A DNA stretch of 10,256 bases, taken from positions 1 through 10,256 of the forward strand of contig JADHUQ010000075.1 of assembly GCA_016784425.1 (NCBI GenBank), given 5' to 3'. Positions 1-6,679 of the stretch are shown piece after piece. A program made the position numbers and the translations under genes. Positions within the stretch are counted from its first letter, which is position 1, and each line of letters starts with the position of its first letter. This DNA is from Candidatus Delongbacteria bacterium. GTDB taxonomy: Bacteria; CAIWAD01; BS150m-G50. The notes under the pieces were generated by a model. That model made no database searches and was not told the origin of the DNA. It saw nothing but the letters and a program-made list of their open reading frames with translations.

Positions 1-1
1 A

Positions 2-91
2 TTTCAATGCTGCCAGACAGGTGAAACCAGTGGAGCGACCACTGCTGCAACCTCGAAGCAGGAATTGAACTATCAAATGAACGGTTTATGA
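2..91 (+). CDS. Possible C-terminal tail of an upstream gene, cut by the left edge
   Basis: An open frame of 29 codons enters from the left edge and ends at TGA 89-91, which overlaps the ATG of hrcA (88-90) as ATGA. That geometry is typical of translationally coupled genes, and it is the only reason to propose a gene here. The visible residues are Thr/Ala/Gln-rich and match no family that I recognise. A second frame is also open from position 3 and ends at TGA 66-68, so the true upstream frame is undecided. In many bacteria hemW lies before hrcA, but nothing in either tail resembles HemW enough to name it. Confidence 0.25.
   Translation, partial: FQCCQTGETSGATTAATSKQELNYQMNGL
28..44. repeat. 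Short inverted repeat upstream of hrcA
   Basis: CAGTGG (28-33) and CCACTG (39-44) form a perfect 6-bp dyad around the loop AGCGA. It is not the CIRCE operator (TTAGCACTC-N9-GAGTGCTAA) and has no T run after it, so it is not a classical terminator. It may lie inside an upstream coding region. Whether it has a function is unknown. Confidence 0.35.
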
Positions 92-1149
92 CAGTAGATC
101 CAACCGCTATCATCCGCAAGTATCCGGAGCCGCTTACCCTGCGTGAACAACAGATTCTGCAGGCGGTTATCCACTACTATATCCTGACCGCCAACCCGGT
201 CGGATCGCGCGCGCTTTCCCGTTTCTACAATATCAAATTGAGTCCCGCTTCAGTACGCAATGTGATGGCCGACCTGGAAGAGAAAGGTTGCCTGATGCAG
301 CCGCATACCTCTTCAGGTCGGGTCCCGACCGATCTCGGCTACCGGTTCTATGTCGATTTTCTGATGGCTATGGAAAAGTTACCCGCACCTGATCGCCAGA
401 GGATTGATGAACATGTCAGCAGCATGAATTCCGATGTGGAGAGCATCCTCCGAACTACAGTACACCTGTTGGGGGATCTCTCCCAGCAGCTCGGGATAGG
501 ATTGGCGCCTCGTTTCCGGGAGGGTCGTCTCGAGCGTCTTGATCTGGTGCCACTGGGCGGTGAGAAAATTCTGGTGGTGATAGCACTTAAATCCGGCATC
601 GCCCGTACTATTACACTGGAAATAGGGGTGCGCCTGCAGGATAAACAGCTGGATCGAATCACCCGTCTCCTCAACCAGCGTCTGGGGGGACTGACACTGC
701 AGGAGATAGACGCCACCATTGGCCAGCGGCTCCAGAACGCACGAGATCTGCCTGTGCATATAGCGCGGGTTTTTATTGAAGCAGCACACAAGGTGTTCCA
801 GCCAGCTTCCAGCGATGGAGATGTTGTCATCGATGGCGCTCGCAATATTCTGGATCAACCGGAATTCGCACAAACCGACCATTTCCGCTCAATTATCGAG
901 CTGATGGAAGATAAACAGATGGTTGTACATATCCTCAATGAACACCTGCAGCTGGACCAGCCGATCACCATCGGCAAGGAGATTACCGAGCAGCGAATCA
1001 GCCAATGCAGTATCATCTCGGCCAACTACAGCGTCGGGGAGCTGCATGGGACTATCGGCATCATAGGTCCCCGCAGGATGAACTACAGCCGGATACTGGC
1101 ACTGGTTGATTATACCGCACGCCGGATCAATGAGTGCCTGCAGCAATGA
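88..1149 (+). CDS. hrcA: Heat-inducible transcription repressor HrcA
   Basis: HrcA is a cytoplasmic repressor of chaperone genes; in characterised bacteria it binds CIRCE operators and depends on GroEL for activity. The 353 residues match the usual family length of about 340-350. The N-terminal winged-helix domain (about residues 16-75) shows LTLREQQIL, PVGSRALS (37-44), SPASVRNVMADLEEKG (52-67) and SSGRVPTDLGYRFYVD (75-90), the most conserved blocks of the family. The rest fits the GAF-like and inserted domains, with a GTIGIIGPRRMNYSRI block near the C-terminus that is also typical. The ATG at 88 is the first in-frame ATG. No strong Shine-Dalgarno sequence precedes it, and it overlaps the stop of a possible upstream frame. 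It heads an operon with grpE and dnaJ. No CIRCE is seen in the 87 visible upstream bases, so control of this operon is either further upstream or of another type. Confidence 0.96.
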   Translation: MTVDPTAIIRKYPEPLTLREQQILQAVIHYYILTANPVGSRALSRFYNIKLSPASVRNVMADLEEKGCLMQPHTSSGRVPTDLGYRFYVDFLMAMEKLPAPDRQRIDEHVSSMNSDVESILRTTVHLLGDLSQQLGIGLAPRFREGRLERLDLVPLGGEKILVVIALKSGIARTITLEIGVRLQDKQLDRITRLLNQRLGGLTLQEIDATIGQRLQNARDLPVHIARVFIEAAHKVFQPASSDGDVVIDGARNILDQPEFAQTDHFRSIIELMEDKQMVVHILNEHLQLDQPITIGKEITEQRISQCSIISANYSVGELHGTIGIIGPRRMNYSRILALVDYTARRINECLQQ

Positions 1150-1190
1150 CACGGCAGAGCCATCTCTTTGGAGATTACTAAGACTGAATG

Positions 1191-1195
1191 AAGGA
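1191..1195 (+). promoter_or_regulatory. Ribosome binding site that fixes the grpE start
   Basis: AAGGA at 1191-1195 lies 9 bases before ATG 1205. It favours this start over an in-frame ATG at 1106, which would lie inside the end of hrcA and add 33 residues that do not look like GrpE. Confidence 0.6.
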
Positions 1196-1204
1196 ATACA
1201 CAGG

Positions 1205-1903
1205 ATGACAGTGACAAAATCAGGCAGCAAGCCAGCAGTGGCGGAAACAGAACGACAGGAACCTGTTGACAAGGATGAGAAAACCGTGGAGCAGGCTGAA
1301 GCCAAGGCCGAGCCTGTCCTGGAGCAGGGAGACGCTACCCCGGCGCAGGAAGCCAAAGCTGATGTCGACCCGGGTGTCAAGGCGAGTGCGGGTAGAACCG
1401 GCAGGAAAGCTGCTTCCCGGAAGAAATCTGCACGGCATGAAGCGGCCGCGATTGTTTCCGGACTGGAACAGCAGATTGCAGAGCTCAATGATCGCCTGCT
1501 GCGTAAAATAGCCGAGTTTGACAATTACCGCAAACGCACTGCGCGTGAACAGATCAACCTGCTGGAATCTGCCGCCGGACCGCTGATGCTGAAACTGCTG
1601 CCGGTGCTTGATGACATGGAGCAACTGGAGAAGCTAACACCCGCACAGGCTACCGCAACCGCTTTGCTGGAGGGGCTGACTCTCATTCACAAGAAGATAA
1701 ATGATATCCTGCTGAAAGAGGGCCTGGAGCCGATTCCGGCAACTGGTGAACAGTTCAACCCGGAACTTCACGAGGTGCTGGCAGTCATGGAGGATGACAC
1801 CAAAGATCCAGGTGTTATCCTGGTTGATCAACAGCGGGGTTATCGTTTAAGGGGGCATATCCTGCGTCATTCACGAGTAGTGATAAACAAGGAAACGGAA
1901 TGA
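1205..1903 (+). CDS. grpE: GrpE, nucleotide exchange factor for DnaK
   Basis: GrpE is a cytoplasmic homodimer that releases ADP from DnaK and so resets the Hsp70 cycle. From ATG 1205 the protein has 232 residues. Residues 1-80 are a long, probably disordered extension: acidic and Ala/Glu/Lys-rich first, then basic near GRKAASRKKSARHEA (66-80). The coiled-coil dimer region follows, with the family motif KIAEFDNYRKRTARE (101-115), then LLPVLDDMEQ (131-140). The C-terminal beta domain contains FNPELHEVLAV (184-194) and GYRLRGHILRHSRVVI (212-227). The last block is usually close to GYxLxDRxLRPAxVxV, so the DR and RPA positions are changed here. The stop TGA 1901-1903 overlaps the dnaJ start as ATGA, which implies translational coupling. 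dnaK is absent from the cluster. Confidence 0.94.
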   Translation: MTVTKSGSKPAVAETERQEPVDKDEKTVEQAEAKAEPVLEQGDATPAQEAKADVDPGVKASAGRTGRKAASRKKSARHEAAAIVSGLEQQIAELNDRLLRKIAEFDNYRKRTAREQINLLESAAGPLMLKLLPVLDDMEQLEKLTPAQATATALLEGLTLIHKKINDILLKEGLEPIPATGEQFNPELHEVLAVMEDDTKDPGVILVDQQRGYRLRGHILRHSRVVINKETE

Positions 1904-3042
1904 GCGGCAGCAACTACTACGAAGTTCTCGATGTTGACCGGGAAGCCACACCGGAGGAGATAAAAAAGGCTTACCGCAAGCTGGCCATGAAGTATCATCC
2001 GGATCGCAACAAGAATGACAAGACCGCCGAGGAGAAATTCAAGGAGGTAGGTGAAGCCTACGCCGTTCTGAGTGATCCGCAGAAACGCCAGAACTTCGAC
2101 AAACATGGTACCGCAGAGCCACCGGTCGGTGGTGGCTTCAACGGCTTCAGTGGTGGCGTGGGATTCGACCTCTCCGACGCCCTGCGGATGTTTATGAACC
2201 AGGGATTCGGCGATGTTTTTGGTGGTGGAGAATCCCGGCGACAGGGACCAGCCCGTGGTAAGGATATCCAGATCAAGCTTGCTCTGACCCTGGAAGAGAT
2301 CGCTACCGGTGTAGAGAAGACCGTGAAACTGAAATTGCGGCGTCATTGCGACACCTGCCATGGTAGTGGTGCCAAGACCGGCTCCAAAGCTGTCACCTGC
2401 ACAACCTGCCGCGGTGCCGGACGGGTTAAACAGGTATCCCGCTCTTTGTTTGGCGCTTTTGAAAATATTTCAGCCTGTCCTGCCTGTGGGGGGGAAGGGA
2501 AGATTATCCGGGATAAGTGTCCGCAATGCTCGGGCAGCGGCCTGGCTGTCAAGGAGGAGAAGATACGCATCAAGGTGCCGGCAGGTGTAGCTACCGGCAA
2601 CTACATGCGAATTCGAGGCCAGGGTAGTAACGGTCCACGTAGCGGTGAAAAGGGCGACATTATCGTCGTTTTCGATGAGAAGGATCATCCCTATTTTGAG
2701 CGCCGCGGTAATGATGTCATCTATTTTCTGCAACTGGATATACCGACAGCCACCCTGGGGGGGGAGATCATCGTACCGACACTGAGTGGAAAATCAAAAC
2801 TGCATATTCCAGCCGGTATTCAGAGCGGTAAGTTGTTGAAAATGCGTGGCAAAGGGGTTCCCGCACATGACGGTTACAGCGGTGGTGACCAATTGGTTTA
2901 TATCCAGATTTATACGCCTGAAAAACTCTCAACAACTGCACGTGACCTGATGGAAGAACTGCGTACCACGGGAGAGTTTGAACCACAGCAACGGGATGAA
3001 AAGGGCTTTATCAGGAAGATGAAAAAAGCCTTTTTCAATTGA
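1900..3042 (+). CDS. dnaJ: Chaperone protein DnaJ (type I Hsp40)
   Basis: DnaJ delivers unfolded clients to DnaK and stimulates its ATPase. All four type I parts are present in 380 residues, the normal length: the J domain (about 5-70) with the essential HPD at 33-35; a Gly/Phe-rich linker (about 76-110); a zinc-binding region with four CxxCxGxG repeats at 150-157, 167-174, 193-200 and 207-214; and the C-terminal substrate-binding beta domains. A Shine-Dalgarno sequence AAGGA (1889-1893) lies 6 bases before the ATG, inside grpE. Two long G runs occur in the reading frame (G7 at 2488-2494 and G8 at 2757-2764); the frame is intact through both. The partner dnaK must be elsewhere in the genome. 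Confidence 0.97.
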   Translation: MSGSNYYEVLDVDREATPEEIKKAYRKLAMKYHPDRNKNDKTAEEKFKEVGEAYAVLSDPQKRQNFDKHGTAEPPVGGGFNGFSGGVGFDLSDALRMFMNQGFGDVFGGGESRRQGPARGKDIQIKLALTLEEIATGVEKTVKLKLRRHCDTCHGSGAKTGSKAVTCTTCRGAGRVKQVSRSLFGAFENISACPACGGEGKIIRDKCPQCSGSGLAVKEEKIRIKVPAGVATGNYMRIRGQGSNGPRSGEKGDIIVVFDEKDHPYFERRGNDVIYFLQLDIPTATLGGEIIVPTLSGKSKLHIPAGIQSGKLLKMRGKGVPAHDGYSGGDQLVYIQIYTPEKLSTTARDLMEELRTTGEFEPQQRDEKGFIRKMKKAFFN

Positions 3043-3143
3043 TTCTTAGAGGGTCACCGTATAAGTTTTTATCGTTCAGGCAGCTTATGGAGCCACTTGA
3101 CAGCCGCTGACCACCTGTACCCGGTTCCATTTATTTTGCCCGT

Positions 3144-3170
3144 TGCGTTGGTGTACAACACCAAAGCGCA
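3144..3170. repeat. Inverted repeat, 11-bp stem with a 2-base bulge
   Basis: TGCG-TTGGTGT (3144-3154) pairs with ACACCAA (3158-3164) and CGCA (3167-3170) around the loop ACA, with AG (3165-3166) bulged. It lies between dnaJ and the ComEA-like gene. No T run follows, so it is not an ordinary intrinsic terminator. It could be an mRNA leader structure or a protein-binding dyad. Confidence 0.5.
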
Positions 3171-3185
3171 CCTGCCGAAGCCCAC

Positions 3186-3201
3186 ACCCGGTTTCTCGGG
3201 T
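3186..3201 (+). repeat. Small hairpin just before the ComEA-like gene
   Basis: ACCCG (3186-3190) and CGGGT (3197-3201) can pair, with a further G-T pair closing the tetraloop TTTC. It sits about 13 bases before the GTG at 3215 and 25 before the ATG at 3227. It could affect translation of that gene. The stem is short, so chance is not excluded. Confidence 0.35.
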
Positions 3202-3214
3202 AATCTGAGTATAA

Positions 3215-3661
3215 GTGGACTTCGGAATGCTGAAACTGGTATTTACGCCCCAGGAAAAACGGGTTCTGCTGTTTATCCTGGCTACTTTTCTGCTGGGGAG
3301 CGGGTTGCGGCTCATCAGTCATTATCGCCTGCAGTCGCACATGTCGCAACTGGACAGCCTGGATCGGGTCTTCCTCGAAAGAGCAAAGCGGCTGCCACAG
3401 GTCAGCGACGACACCCCGGTCTCAGATGAATCGGCTGCGACAGGAGTGTCAGGCACCGCGCCGTTGGATATCAACCGGGCCAGCGCAACCGAGTTGGAAA
3501 CCCTTCCCGGTGTCGGGCCGGTCCTGGCTCAGAGAATAGTTGACTGGCGACAGCAACAGGGTCCTTTCCTGCAGGAGGATGACCTGCTGCAGGTACGCGG
3601 CATCGGCCAACGCAGTCTGGAGCGGCTACTGCCGTTGATAAGGGTGGAAACCAAACCTTAA
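3215..3661 (+). CDS. Membrane-anchored ComEA-like helix-hairpin-helix protein
   Basis: The protein has 148 residues from GTG 3215, or 144 from the ATG at 3227; neither start has a clear Shine-Dalgarno sequence. A hydrophobic segment at about 17-35 (VLLFILATFLLGSGLRL) predicts a single N-terminal membrane anchor with the rest outside the cytoplasm. A polar linker follows (about 40-80). The C-terminal region (about 84-142) has the tandem helix-hairpin-helix signature of ComEA: DINRASATELETLPGVG, IVDWRQQQGPF and LLQVRGIGQRSLERL. In transformable bacteria ComEA binds incoming double-stranded DNA in the periplasm. Here that role is inferred from the domain and anchor, since many FCB bacteria carry such proteins without known competence. 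It is followed after 11 bases by a gene for another anchored protein. Confidence 0.8.
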   Translation: MDFGMLKLVFTPQEKRVLLFILATFLLGSGLRLISHYRLQSHMSQLDSLDRVFLERAKRLPQVSDDTPVSDESAATGVSGTAPLDINRASATELETLPGVGPVLAQRIVDWRQQQGPFLQEDDLLQVRGIGQRSLERLLPLIRVETKP

Positions 3662-3672
3662 CTGGGGAAAAC

Positions 3673-4998
3673 ATGGCTGACAAGAAACCGTTGAAGTGGA
3701 AATCATACCTTTACCGTGGTCTGGTTGTCCTGTTGGCAGTGCTGTTGCTGTTCACCATCCGTTACCCGAAAGGACAGTGGGAGGAGCAGGCGGCCAACCG
3801 GACCATGATCCGCTCCAAACTCGCCGATATATCCAAGATGTCCTTCCAGCACTACTTCTTCCACCGCTATTTCACCGAGAATCTTGATTCCATGATTGCG
3901 CATATCCGCACTGATACGCTGCCGCGGATTATGCCGATGACAATCATCTGGGAGCGGAAGCAGGTGGATCTCGGTATGGAGGGAACCCGGGATTCTCTGT
4001 TGATCGATTTTGAAGACCGTTTTCACGGCGATACTCTTCTGGTGTTGCAACGTGATGCGGGCGAAGTTGATATCGTTATTGTTCCCCAGGAACTCTACAC
4101 GGGACTTGGCACCGATACCCTGCGGCTGATCGCCACCGACTCCATCCGGATGATACACCGGGTGGGTGGTCTGGCAGAAACTGCCTGGTGGGCTTCCACC
4201 CCGCTGGAATTCAGGAGTGTCACGATTGTTCGTGGTGATACAGTCAGCATGCCAATTGTCAATTACATCTTTGAGAATCCTATCGATGAGATGACCCAGA
4301 CGCCCCTTTACCACGAAGTGTTCCAGCTCTACAATCTGCTCAAGCTCACTTATGCTGGTACCATTGATTTCCAGTTGCAGGGGGAACCGCTCGACAGCTC
4401 GTTGCTGGTAGATGAGAAAACAACCCTGCTGTTCTTTGACCTTTTCAAGAACGATCTCAAGGAGCAGTATACCACGCAGGTTACCGATCTGGCGACCCGC
4501 ATGCGGAAAAAGTTGGAGAATCCTGACTACGAGCTGCCCCGCGACTCCATCGTCAATATCATCGAAAAAGAGATGCGCCTGGCTCTGGCCGATCTGGCTA
4601 CGATGCCCCGCCCCGCGAGCCGTCGCTCGCGGCAGGTGGTGACCTATAACAGTCAGTTGGTGACTGCCAACAGCCTGACCTGTCGCTCTGACTCACTGGC
4701 CTTTTTCCAGGAGTTTGAGAATGTGCAGGAAACGGTGTTTCCCCTGATGTTGACACCAGATATGCGGAGGCTGTATAAAAAACTGCTGGAGGAAGAGGAT
4801 TTGCAGGCAATTCTGCGACGTATACAGGTCACTACCAGTTTTGCTGTAGCAGGTATAGATACCGTGGGACAGGCTGTTTACGCGCCGATTCCGGAAGAGG
4901 CAAAGCAGAGACGCTCACTGTTCGATCGCATTTTTGGGGTAGATCTACCGGAAGACCACGGCTTTATCTATGGCAACACCAGGTCCTGGGAGGAGTAA
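3673..4998 (+). CDS. Predicted single-pass membrane protein of unknown function
   Basis: I do not recognise this 441-residue protein. A Lys-rich start (DKKPLKWK) and a hydrophobic helix at about 13-29 (LYRGLVVLLAVLLLFTI) predict an uncleaved anchor with a large extracytoplasmic body. The body is mixed alpha/beta with many D(S/T)L and GDT turns (about 105-195), a helical, charged part (about 255-310), a small basic patch PASRRSRQVV (314-323) and a Leu/Glu/Arg-rich helix (about 364-383). There are no obvious catalytic motifs and only one Cys (about 337). GGGGA (3664-3668) lies 4 bases before the ATG. It lies 11 bases after the ComEA-like gene and 47 bases before the PilM/GspL-like gene, so a joint envelope role is plausible. 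An inner-membrane assembly component is one possibility, without direct support. Confidence 0.8.
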   Translation: MADKKPLKWKSYLYRGLVVLLAVLLLFTIRYPKGQWEEQAANRTMIRSKLADISKMSFQHYFFHRYFTENLDSMIAHIRTDTLPRIMPMTIIWERKQVDLGMEGTRDSLLIDFEDRFHGDTLLVLQRDAGEVDIVIVPQELYTGLGTDTLRLIATDSIRMIHRVGGLAETAWWASTPLEFRSVTIVRGDTVSMPIVNYIFENPIDEMTQTPLYHEVFQLYNLLKLTYAGTIDFQLQGEPLDSSLLVDEKTTLLFFDLFKNDLKEQYTTQVTDLATRMRKKLENPDYELPRDSIVNIIEKEMRLALADLATMPRPASRRSRQVVTYNSQLVTANSLTCRSDSLAFFQEFENVQETVFPLMLTPDMRRLYKKLLEEEDLQAILRRIQVTTSFAVAGIDTVGQAVYAPIPEEAKQRRSLFDRIFGVDLPEDHGFIYGNTRSWEE

Positions 4999-5045
4999 AG
5001 GGGCGTACCCTGTTCCCAACCTGATCTGGCATTATAAGGATCGGC

Positions 5046-6125
5046 ATGATCCCCGACCATGAATTTGACTATCGAGGCGTGTTGCAGAGCGACCGTCTCG
5101 ATTTTTTTTATGACAACACAGGTGTAACTGTTGAGTTACCGCTGCCGCTGGAACAGTTACTGAACTCTGGTGCTACGGGGCTTGAGCAGCTGTGGGAGTT
5201 GTTGCGTTTGCATTTGCCCCCAGATTTGCCCTCCGGTTCTCTGCTGGTCAGAATCCCACCCGATTGGGGCAGCTTCACCATCGCCACACCCCACCCGGTG
5301 GCGTTGTTGCGGAATCCATTGCTGCTCTGTCGCGAGCTGGAACTGAACGCTCCGGATCTGCCAACCGCTTATCACCTGGATTACCAGCCTGCCGCTGACG
5401 GCACCCTGATTCTTGCGCTGCGCAGCCAGGTACTTGAATTTATCCGGAAACTTTTTGAGCCACTCGGATTCAAACCGACCGCAGTTCAATTCACAGATCA
5501 ACAGAACCTGGAACGAACCCTCCTGATTCAGCGGACTCGCTCCTGGAGTGACCTGCTGGTCGCCGCCCGCAAGCGACGGCGCCCCTGGTTGCCGATACTC
5601 CTGCTGGTAATCATACCGCTGCTGATCGCCGGGTCAGTCTGGCTATGGAGTCAGAAACGGATCCCGGTGCTCGTTGAACAGGTTCGAGTGGAGAATGTAC
5701 CGATCGCTTACCACCATCTTTCGGACACGCTTTCACTGCCATTGACTGTTGTTGGACTTGAGGAGATTTCCCACAGCAATAGCGTTGAATCTGAAGTGCT
5801 CATCCTGCCGGACAGCCTGGCACTTGCCGGTCCGGCGATCCAGATCCCCACGCTGGCAAAATTACTGCGGGAGCTGCTCGATCCCGATTCGATCGATTAT
5901 GCTGTAATCATACCCGGCTGGCTTTCCTGGCGCTCCAGGGCGGGCCGGTTTGATTCGCTGAGGCTGAACTCTGCAAACCCCGTTGCTTCATTCCAGCAGC
6001 TGGAGCAGCGGCTACTGACACCGACGGAACTGGAACGATTACTGACCGGAAGCAGACTCGATTCCGCCGCCAAAATTGTCCTCTTCCGGGAAAAACACCT
6101 TTTTAACCTGTTGTGGTATCACTAA
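5046..6125 (+). CDS. Bitopic membrane protein with a PilM/GspL-like N-terminal domain
   Basis: The protein has 359 residues; AAGGA (5036-5040) lies 5 bases before the ATG. The part at about 66-160 follows the pattern of the SHS2-like subdomain in PilM and GspL: a strand LLVRIPPDW, a helix PVALLRNPLLLCRELEL, then YHLDYQ, a strand GTLILALRSQVLEFIRKL and LGFKPTAVQF. A basic stretch AARKRRR (173-179) precedes a membrane helix (about 181-200), followed by about 155 extracytoplasmic residues. This order (cytoplasmic actin-like part, helix, outer part) is that of GspL in type II secretion or of a PilM-PilN fusion. Unlike those, the chain passes almost at once from the SHS2-like part to the helix, so the ATP-binding half of the fold seems to be missing. 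The assignment is pattern-based and uncertain. A T8 run at 5102-5109 lies in frame. The stop TAA shares its last A with the rsmD start. Confidence 0.75.
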   Translation: MIPDHEFDYRGVLQSDRLDFFYDNTGVTVELPLPLEQLLNSGATGLEQLWELLRLHLPPDLPSGSLLVRIPPDWGSFTIATPHPVALLRNPLLLCRELELNAPDLPTAYHLDYQPAADGTLILALRSQVLEFIRKLFEPLGFKPTAVQFTDQQNLERTLLIQRTRSWSDLLVAARKRRRPWLPILLLVIIPLLIAGSVWLWSQKRIPVLVEQVRVENVPIAYHHLSDTLSLPLTVVGLEEISHSNSVESEVLILPDSLALAGPAIQIPTLAKLLRELLDPDSIDYAVIIPGWLSWRSRAGRFDSLRLNSANPVASFQQLEQRLLTPTELERLLTGSRLDSAAKIVLFREKHLFNLLWYH

Positions 6126-6679
6126 TGCTGCGTCTCGGTTTCGGAAAATTCAAAGGGAGAGTACTGGCGGTTCCGCCGGGTCAAAGCGTGCGCCCTGCCA
6201 CTGCAAAGGTCAGAGAGTATCTGGTCAATGTGCTGAGAGAGCGCTGGTCGGGTGCCCGGGTTCTGGACCTGTTTTCCGGCAGCGGCGCTTTGGGATTGCA
6301 GGCGCTCAGCCTCGGTGCCACCAGTGTAGAATTTGTCGAAATGGGTCGGGTTGCGTTACCCTATCTACTGAGAAATATCGAACAGCTTGGTGTCAGCAAC
6401 CAGGTTCAGGTTCGCCGTCGTGATGTGGTGCGTTTTCTGCAACGTCCACCCGCCCATGGATATGATCTTGTTTTGATTGATCCACCATACAAAATGCTCA
6501 ATTTCCAATCTCTACTGGACGATATAGAGAGCAATAACTGGCTGACACCGGGTGGATTACTCTTTATCGAACACCCGCGCCGGATGGATATTAAGACAGG
6601 AGAACTGATTCTCTTCAGGGAGAAGTCCTTCGGAAACACGGTGGTAAAACTATATGAACGACACGCTGCAATCCCTTGA
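6125..6679 (+). CDS. rsmD: 16S rRNA (guanine966-N2)-methyltransferase RsmD
   Basis: RsmD uses S-adenosylmethionine to methylate N2 of G966 in 16S rRNA on the 30S subunit. The 184 residues match the family length. Family features are the N-terminal FGKFKGRVLAVPPG, RPATAKVREYLVNVL, the SAM-binding motif VLDLFSGSGALGLQALSLGA and the catalytic LVLIDPPYK motif of N2-guanine/adenine methyltransferases. The ATG at 6125 was chosen because it overlaps the stop of the preceding gene by one base (TAATG); a GTG at 6113 would add four residues. The next gene begins 26 bases before this one ends. Confidence 0.93.
   Translation: MLRLGFGKFKGRVLAVPPGQSVRPATAKVREYLVNVLRERWSGARVLDLFSGSGALGLQALSLGATSVEFVEMGRVALPYLLRNIEQLGVSNQVQVRRRDVVRFLQRPPAHGYDLVLIDPPYKMLNFQSLLDDIESNNWLTPGGLLFIEHPRRMDIKTGELILFREKSFGNTVVKLYERHAAIP

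Larger units (their letters stand above)
3043..3214. other. Intergenic region with two small hairpins between dnaJ and the ComEA-like gene
   Basis: No gene is supported in this gap. It contains two dyads and an imperfect direct repeat, ACCCGGTTCC (3119-3128) and ACCCGGTTTC (3186-3195). A perfect TTGACA lies at 3097-3102, but no convincing -10 element follows at 16-18 bases, so no promoter is called. No terminator with a T run was found after dnaJ, so readthrough into the next genes is possible. Confidence 0.5.

Noticed and set aside
28..44. Dyad before hrcA as a CIRCE operator
   Set aside because: The arms are CAGTGG/CCACTG with a 5-base loop, unlike the 9-bp arms and 9-base spacer of CIRCE.
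348..882. Antisense open frames of 165-167 codons in hrcA
   Set aside because: They lie opposite a strongly conserved gene and their Arg/Ser-rich products match nothing.
1106..1204. Longer GrpE start at 1106
   Set aside because: It would begin inside hrcA and add 33 residues unlike GrpE; ATG 1205 has AAGGA at proper spacing.
889..1624. Antisense open frames of 211 and 134 codons over hrcA/grpE
   Set aside because: They span the junction of two confirmed genes on the other strand; the Ser/Ala-rich product looks like an out-of-frame translation of the GrpE extension.
3020..3037. TGAAAAA-AGCC-TTTTTCA as a terminator of dnaJ
   Set aside because: The stem is almost all A-T, lies inside the coding region and encodes the Lys/Phe-rich DnaJ tail.
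3097..3102. Perfect TTGACA as a promoter -35 box
   Set aside because: No -10-like hexamer at 16-18 bases; the sequence there is CCCGGT. The match alone is not enough.
3703..4314. Antisense open frame of 203 codons inside the 441-residue gene
   Set aside because: The sense frame has a ribosome binding site, a membrane anchor and gene-run context; the antisense product has none of these.
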